Source: Acanthosepion pharaonis
Taxonomy: Eukaryota; Mollusca; Cephalopoda; Sepiida; Sepiidae
Assembly (NCBI GenBank): GCA_903632075.3
Contig: CAHIKZ030000027.1
Span: 2,196,501-2,260,500, forward strand
Direction of reading: 5' to 3'
Length of the DNA: 64,000 nt
Shown here: positions 57,996 through 64,000 of the stretch, piece after piece
Position numbering within the stretch: position 1 is the stretch's first letter
Layout of the letters: the number at the start of each line of letters is the position of its first letter
Notes under the pieces: generated by a model
The model's input: only the letters and a program-made list of their open reading frames with translations
What the model was told of the DNA's origin: nothing
The model's database searches: none
Position numbers and translations under genes: made by a program

Positions 57996-58933
57996 TCTGG
58001 ATTTTATAAAGTTGTTCCAAAAGGAATTTAAATAAACAGCAAACCCTACATCGTACAAAAAGAAAAATACTTTGACCTAACTCGAGAAGGGGAAAAACTA
58101 TCAAAGACTATTGTATCTGGCACTGTTAAAATTGTTCCTCAAACGTGAAGAGCTTGACGAATGAAATTGGAAGAATTAGACATTGTAAGAAGGAATTGAT
58201 AATATCCAAAAACAAAGCATTAACATTAATTAATTTCACCCGTTATTAAATGTCTACGAATAAAAAATATGTTTAAAATTACGTAATAGTTTTTAAGACA
58301 GAGTCATTTCATATATGGATGTAGCAAATTCGTCATCTTACTATAATTCACCAAATGTCTCTTATCGCTAGAGCTAGAGTTAAAATACTTTCTGTGGTTA
58401 TAAATAATATACACGTGTATGTATTTAGTAGATTAGTTTTTCTAAAAAAGGCTAAAGATTTAAAACCTTTCAACTAAATATTCTATTTAAAATATAAGTA
58501 AATTGTTAAACAGGCCATTTACTTTGTGTCAAAGCGATTAGCCCTATAGAATATTTACCTTTTTATTTAACAGTAAAACATAAAGATCTAATTAAAAATT
58601 TCCTAGCCAGAATCCAAACTTATAGTTCATAATTATATGTTTTTCATTCATCGAAAAATTAAGACTTTAAAAAGAACCATGTTTTTAACTTTGTAGTACG
58701 AGTTAATCTCTCGCCAAATGTAATATCACTATAAGATTATTTTGAAATCTATATATTCAAACTCAAAAACACGTTTGCGCATATACACCCGAGTGTATTA
58801 GGAGTAAAAGTATGACAAAGTGGAAAATATTTTCGCGTGAAGCTTTTTGTTCTTTAAGAACTAAAGTGCTGTTTATGTTGGTCTGACTACACGTACGTAC
58901 GAAAGGAATTGGACTCGGAAAATTTTAAATCCT

Positions 58934-58936
<3 letters not shown>

Positions 58937-58985
<49 letters not shown>
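58937..58985. repeat. (TA)n microsatellite
   Basis: About 24 TA units. With 59269-59300 it brackets the hairpin at 59093-59247. Confidence 0.95.
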
Positions 58986-58989
<4 letters not shown>

Positions 58990-59106
58990 AGAATATTGGT
59001 AATCCGTATGGAATATCCAAGAGGATATAGATTCAGTGAGAGCTCTACGTCAGAGATAGTGCAATAATTATTATATAATGAAAAACAAACACTTAAAACA
59101 CAATGC

Positions 59107-59158
59107 GGTCATATTTATTTCGTTGAGGTCGGTAAAAATTCCCTCAACTCTTCAGACC
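59107..59158 (-). ncRNA. Hammerhead ribozyme-like motif E- (G17 change)
   Basis: Minus strand: stem I GGT (59158-59156) pairs with ACC (59109-59107). Core CTGAAGA (59155-59149); stem II GTTGAGG/CCTCAAC, 7 perfect pairs, closing on GAA (59121-59119); stem III ATA-AA-TAT. The base at the cleavage site (59110) is G where A, C or T is required, so this copy is probably inactive. It lies about 230 bases downstream of the Penelope-like remnant on the same strand. Confidence 0.6.
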
Positions 59159-59188
59159 TTTTAATACAAATTTAAAATTGTATTAAAA

Positions 59189-59240
59189 GGGCTGAGGACT
59201 TGAGGCTATTTCTACCGACCTCAAAGAAATAATATTCACC
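59189..59240 (+). ncRNA. Hammerhead ribozyme-like motif E+ (decayed)
   Basis: Mirror copy of E-. Core CTGAGGA (59192-59198), stem II TTGAGG/CCTCAA with an unpaired base on each side, GAA (59226-59228), cleavage triplet ending in C (59237) followed by ACC. Stem I GGG/ACC has a mismatch. Consistent with a once-functional inverted pair. Confidence 0.5.
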
Positions 59241-59264
59241 TCATTGTGTTTAGTTTGTTTTTAT

Positions 59265-59268
<4 letters not shown>

Positions 59269-59319
<51 letters not shown>

Positions 59320-59340
59320 TTGTGTCTGTGTGTGTGTGTT
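59269..59340. repeat. (TA)n(TG)n compound microsatellite
   Basis: TA run followed by TGTG with TC interruptions. Confidence 0.9.
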
Positions 59341-59383
59341 TCTGTGTGTGTGTGTCTGTGAGTGTGTAAATTATTTCATTATA

Positions 59384-60785
59384 TTATAGAGTGTGTCTGT
59401 AAATGAACAAAATGAATAAAAATACAAGAGAAAAATCTATTTTTAGCCGACGCATTTCATCCTCAAATTTATTGGGGATGATCTGCTGATTTAAACACTT
59501 TCTAAATATTTTCGTCTTAATATATAGCTTTCGTTTAAATTTTCGAAGCATTTTTAAAATCAAAATTGTGTTCTGTCTCAATACGATGAGCAATTAATGC
59601 ATTTAGTGTGTTATTTTTGTGATCATATAATATTTTATTTAAATGCCTTGAAGTTTCTCGTATGTATTCCTTGTAGCAATTATTACAGGTAATAGAGCAA
59701 ATTCCTCTTTCATGTTTTAATTTATTATTTTGTTTTGTATGAAATCTTTTATTGTTTTAGAATTAGTTTTAACTAATTTTACGTTGAACTTAGATAAATA
59801 CTTTTCAGTTGTAGTTGTGATGAAGTTAGTGCGTAGAACAATATATTTCGATTCGTTGGGTTTGTCAGGGAGTGCCACTTTTCTATTTTGAGTTGTTTTA
59901 TGAGCCATTTATTTCGCATCGAATTTAAACCAATTAGGGTATTGGAGAATCTTAAAAATATTTTCAATATATTTCTCTTCTTCGCGTAAATACTGATGGC
60001 TGCAAATTCTGAGTGCTCTTAAATAGAATCCGATGGTTATTTTGTTTTATTATAATGAGAATATAAGTTTATGAGATCATTTGCATTAGCAGATTTGCGA
60101 TGGGCACTAAGTTTTAGGCTACTGCTAACGCGGTGTAACATGATATCTAGAAAAGGTAATGTATTGATTTTATCCATTTCATAAGTAAATTCTATCGTAT
60201 TCGACTTTGTTTAGTTTATCTACAAAGTCAGGTAAATCAGTTCCACGGGTATATATAAATAGAGTGTCATCAATATATCGGAAGTATGTTGATTATTTAG
60301 GTAAAACGTTTTTGAAAGGACCAGATTCAAGAAGTTCTGAGAAAATACCTGCCAACACCTCACTTAAAGGTATTGCTATTCTAATTAAAAAAATGATTGT
60401 TAAATTCGAAATAGCATTGACTGGTGATGGGACGACAGATTTTTGTTTTTTTTAGTTATTGGTAAGGAGCGCTTTATTTTGAATTATATTAGATGCTTTT
60501 ATTACAAAATTTAAGTATTTATTAAAGGGATTTAATATTGACACTAGCTATGAGTTTGTCAGTTATATTTATTCCTTGTAGTTTTTCAACAATGGTGCCT
60601 CTTGTAATATTTAATGGGCTGATTGTTCCGAGGAGAGGGGTAATAATTTTCGCTATGGCTTTCGCCATTTTGTGAGGAGCGCTGTCAAAACCTGAAATAA
60701 TGGGGAACATTATATTACATACTTTGTGGATTTTAGGAAGGCCGTAAGGTTTGGGTATTATATGGTGATATTCTTTTAGTCTATA
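59384..60785 (-). pseudogene. Penelope-like element: RT with YIDD motif and GIY-YIG end
   Basis: Read from 60785 down: MFPIISGFDSAPHKMAKAIA and KIITPLLGTISPLNITRGTI (RT palm start, 60710-60600), LIASVNIKSL (catalytic Asp region, D replaced by N), AIPLSEVLAGIFSELLESG (PLSP..A..), TYFRYIDDTLFIYTRGTDLP (YIDD at about 60285-60265), DFVDKLNK, then ENIFKILQYPNWFKFDAK, YLSKFNVKLVKTNSKTI, CNNCYKEYIRETSRHLNKIL (GIY-YIG start, about 59690-59630) and HRIETEHNFDFKNASKI (about 59587-59537). Stops and shifts are frequent. This is a Penelope-clade sequence, distinct from the YRDD copy at 48890. Confidence 0.82.
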
Positions 60786-61064
60786 GAATGATTTGTCTTC
60801 ATTTTAATTAGTTTAATAATAATAAAAGTGATGGAAGCATTAACAAAAAGAAAGAAATCGGTTAAATTATATCCCCAAAACATATATTTAAAAAGAAGTT
60901 AATTTTAAAATTATCAGCGTTCCCTTTCCTTCGTGCGCATGTGTAGTCGCATAATCGTAAGCATCAGTGTTCAGTGAAGTCCTATAGGATGAAACTTTAT
61001 CATACATTATAAGACATTGAAATATGAAAGCGAATTAAAATAGAGAAAGATGCCACCTAGTAAA

Positions 61065-61245
61065 TTATTAAGAAACAGGAAAAATTCGTTGGAAAAGAAA
61101 AAGGAATATTACATTACAGTTCCGTACTCGAGATGGACAATCAACTCAGTAATGCAAAAGAGAGTTGAGACAACAGAAATTTGATTCTACAGATGGATGT
61201 TTCGAATACGATGGACTGAACGTGAAAAGTGGTGAAATCAGTGAT
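61065..61245 (+). pseudogene. RTE-like LINE fragment
   Basis: The plus frame shows RNRKNSLEKKKEYYI and, in another frame, QKRVETTEI.FYRWMFRIRWTE, the block found as KKRLEATEVWFSRRILTISW in the 63225-63680 copy. Only about 180 bases remain. Confidence 0.6.
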
Positions 61246-61990
61246 TCTTGTCAAGTACCTACCTCATTTCATTTTCTTTGTTCCTTTAACAAGATATTCT
61301 TTTAAAAATGTATATCCTCTTAATATTGTGGTGGCTAGCATTCATGTTAAAATTTTGCAGTTTGAAAAGTACCAGTGTATTGAGCTCCAGACGTATTCTA
61401 TCTATTTGTGTATACAGTGGATTGGTAATGTTAGTCCGAGGTTTGCTAATCAAAATTCTTCTAATACGAAAAGTTGTTATACACCTGCCAATCTACATAT
61501 CGTCATTACTGTTCAATTAATATCCTCGATCAGTGAAGATGCTCTAATTCTAAATGAATAAATGTACAAGTCAATGAAAATCGTAAAATGCTCATTTCTT
61601 GCGTCCTGCTGATTATCCAAACTCTATTTTTAAATTTTATTTGTCTAACAGTAAAAGGTGGGTATCTAGCAGAATATTCTCTACTTAGAGACCATATTTA
61701 TGATGTGTTTTTTCAATCATCGAAAAATCAAGAATTGTAAAAAAAAATCAAATTGTATTCGCATTTGTAGAAGGACAAATGATAATGATAATTGTTATAT
61801 AACCATTTACTTATAATGAAAGATTTGTTATTCATTGACAGAGTTGCCAGTGCTACTTTTGTTCGAAATTTATAAAATCACTCTCTTAAAACAATTTTTT
61901 ATTGACCTTTCCGTTACTGATGTGACTTCCTTTCCTAAACGTCAATATCGTTATTATGTCATTAATTTTTCTTCGCATTACATGTGATAC
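61246..61990. other. Unannotated stretch with a repeated segment
   Basis: 61385-61470 ('gacgtattct', 'tatttgtgtatac', 'gtggattggtaatgtta') matches 56450-56530 ('gacgtatcct', 'atttgcgtatac', 'gtggattggtgatatta'). A dispersed repeat of about 90 bp in two copies; family unknown. Confidence 0.5.
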
Positions 61991-61998
61991 GTATTATA

Positions 61999-62052
61999 GC
62001 TGTTGTTGTTGTTGTTGTTGCCGTCGTCGTTGTCGTCGTCGTCGTCGTTGAA
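61999..62052. repeat. (GTT)n(GTC)n trinucleotide array
   Basis: About six GTT units followed by GTC units with GTT and GCC interruptions. Confidence 0.9.
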
Positions 62053-62589
62053 GGTTCTCAAATGATGAGGATCTGAGATGTTGTTTCTGTACATTTTTCA
62101 TACGATATTTAAAGCTAAATGCTCATAACTTGCTAATTTCTATAAATGTAGTTTTTCGTGTCACTAGTTATCACATCAAATCCCAGCTTTCTCATTTAGT
62201 CTAATGTTGATTTTTTCTTAAAAGTGAAAAATCAACTTGCCTCAATATATATATATATACCGTGATGATAACAAATATGGCGCCAGTTTGTTTACATTGC
62301 GTACATCAGTACGAAAATTACAGTGATTGCGCAGGTCAGTGTTGCCAACAGTGTGTGAAAATTTTGTGTGAATTGATTGGATGGTTTTTGAAATATTAGA
62401 AAAAAAGTTATCTCGATAATAATTTGGCACGCTGTGAATATATACTATGTTACACTCTCGTTATTCGATTGAGCACTATAAAGAAATGGGAAATTTCAAA
62501 GTAGTGGCAGCCGCTACCATTAACGCACCGCTCTTCATTATTGAATTAATTGAAACCTTTGGATGCTGGCTTTAGTATACATACATCCG

Positions 62590-62750
62590 TCTATAATGCG
62601 TTAAAATCCCCTCTCTCTGCCGTGTCCGATAGCTTAGGGGTAGGATCTCTGACTGATGCCAAATCTGTCGGGTTTCGATATCGGCTTGAAGCACTCGGGT
62701 ATCTAGTCGCACTAAATAGCTGTGATACATCAAAGCAGGTGTCTATGTGG
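62590..62750 (+). mobile_element. tRNA-derived SINE, 3' end in (TA)n
   Basis: 'tccgatagcttaggggtagg' holds an A-box-like TAGCTTAGGGG. About 35 bases further, 'gtcgggtttcgatatcgg' is B-box-like. Spacing fits a tRNA-type internal promoter. The body runs into (TA)n(TG)n at 62755-62820, a common SINE tail. It is not an intact tRNA: the acceptor stem does not pair. Confidence 0.6.
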
Positions 62751-62754
<4 letters not shown>

Positions 62755-62810
<56 letters not shown>

Positions 62811-62830
62811 ATACACACACACATACATAC
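62755..62830. repeat. (TA)n(TG)n(CA)n compound microsatellite
   Basis: TA run, then TG, then CA; forms the tail of the SINE. Confidence 0.9.
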
Positions 62831-63224
62831 ATATATATTTGCCCCAGTGCATTTTACCACTTATAATTATATTTGGTTTTCTTCATTGCACTTCGTTTAT
62901 GTTTTATATTGCTTTAATAACTTCGTTTTTAATTTAATGACAAATGTTTTGCCGTTGTTATGCTCTATTTCAAAAGAATTACACTAAAAATCTAGGTATC
63001 CTCAAAATAAATTTATTTGAAGATTTTTGTTAAATTTTCCCTGATGTTAAAATCAAATGTGTTGCAAAAGTTCATGATGATTCTCCAGTAATTTATGATT
63101 CGCTAAATACATACATCAAAAACAAATTCGCTGTAGAGCAGTTTTTCCTTTCGTTTTGAACATTTCAAATATCTATTAAGAATTTCCCCGATCGACATAT
63201 AAAGCTATACATTTTTTTCTTTCA

Positions 63225-63680
63225 TGTGCCGTGTTCCTACAGGACGTAGGCGATCATGGCTCTCCAATTCTTGCATTGCTTTATGGCTTTCAATAAGTTT
63301 TGCCCTTAGCTACTTCTCCCAGACTCTGTTCTGTCATCCACTTGCTTAAGCCCGCTAGGTATGTCATGCGTAGCTTTCCCTTGTCTCTCTTTCCATCTAT
63401 TCGCCATATGAATATCAGATTCTCCAATCCCTCCTTTCTCATTGTGCCCCAGAAATTTCAGCTGCCTCTTCCTGACGTTAAGTATAAACTTCCTATTTGT
63501 TTGCATCCTCTCCAAAACCTCATTGTTGCTCACACGCCCAATCCATGATATCGTTAGTATCCTTCTGGAAAACCATACTTCCGTTGCCTCGAGTCTCTTC
63601 TTCATCTTTGAAGAGACCGTTCAACATTCGCTGCCGTAAAGGAGAACATATGTCACGTAGCAGTTCAACCTGTTAAGGCT
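63225..63680 (-). pseudogene. RTE-like LINE 3' part
   Basis: The minus frame reads MKKRLEATEVWFSRRILTIS, NNEVLERMQTNRKFILNVRK and RQLKFLGHNEKGGIGESDIH (63605-63430), then KERQGKATHDI. Another frame gives the end, KAMQELESHDRLRPVGT (about 63285-63235), with a stop beyond it. The C-terminal domain is long and only lightly damaged, making it the best preserved RTE-like copy here. The upstream part, 63690-63965, has an open minus frame without resemblance. Confidence 0.8.
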
Positions 63681-64000
63681 ATAAGCTTTCTATTGACCAG
63701 TGATAAGCTTCTGAAATATATTGTCGCTATTCTGGCCAATACAATTCTGCTGTGTTGTTTTCGCGAGAACTGCAGAAGTTGTATGGGAGAATGCCACTTT
63801 CCAACAACTGTTTTTTTCTTCTTCCATTAATCGTGTCCCTTCAGGACACTGGAGTTCAGGGCTCTTAACAATTTTCTGACTTTTGTAGCTGTGAGCAATA
63901 TGTATCATTTTACGATACTTCCAACTCTTTCTTATGACGCATTCCTCTGTACCTCTTACCGTCAATATGTGAGTGACAAATTTTCTAGGCTTTTTTTGTT

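Noticed and set aside
62600..62680. Intact tRNA gene
   Set aside because: A and B boxes are recognisable, but the acceptor and anticodon stems do not pair.
57600..64000. Search for upstream SLC22 exons (TM1-6)
   Set aside because: No minus-strand segment with membrane helices, MFS loop motif and splice sites was found; they are probably outside the window.

Overview
The window is 64 kb of AT-rich animal DNA with one recognisable host gene and a dense cover of decayed mobile elements and microsatellites. The best guess is a mollusc, probably a coleoid cephalopod. This is inferred from the mix of Penelope-like elements, jockey/CR1-like and RTE-like LINEs, 5S/tRNA-type SINEs, long (TA)n arrays and very long introns. 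No prokaryotic features, CRISPR arrays, intact tRNA or rRNA genes are seen.

Host gene: five minus-strand exons at 57364-57579, 54679-54905, 39588-39769, 36222-36385 and 35317-35371 join in frame with GT-AG splice sites. They encode the C-terminal half (about 280 residues) of an SLC22-family (organic cation/anion) major facilitator transporter. The first half of the protein (TM1-6) lies upstream, beyond base 57580, and I could not find it in this window. The introns are 2.5, 14.9, 3.2 and 0.85 kb and are packed with repeats.

Layout: 0-9 kb holds two broken LINEs (2.1-4.0 kb plus strand, 6.0-8.0 kb minus strand) and a 5S-type SINE. 9.8-11.7 kb is a probable LTR with a primer-binding site. 12.7-13.6 kb is an internally deleted mariner. 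14-20 kb has LINE and SINE debris. 20.7-22.3 kb is a Tc1 element with IR/DR-type ends. 23.4-26.6 kb is a tandem pair of Penelope 3' ends, the second split by a 2.5-kb TIR element. 27-34 kb has LINE tails and a MITE. 35.3-57.6 kb is the transporter gene, whose large intron carries a full-length but dead LINE, a satellite of about 288 bp, two Penelope-like copies and several hammerhead-ribozyme-like motifs. 59-61 kb is another Penelope-like element beside an inverted hammerhead pair. The right end is RTE LINE debris.

The most interesting signal is a set of eight hammerhead-like motifs. Several are inverted pairs inside long hairpins, close to Penelope-like elements and (TA)n arrays. One pair (53273-53328 minus, 53377-53432 plus) has an intact core on both strands, and its minus-strand member is in sense orientation inside the transporter intron.
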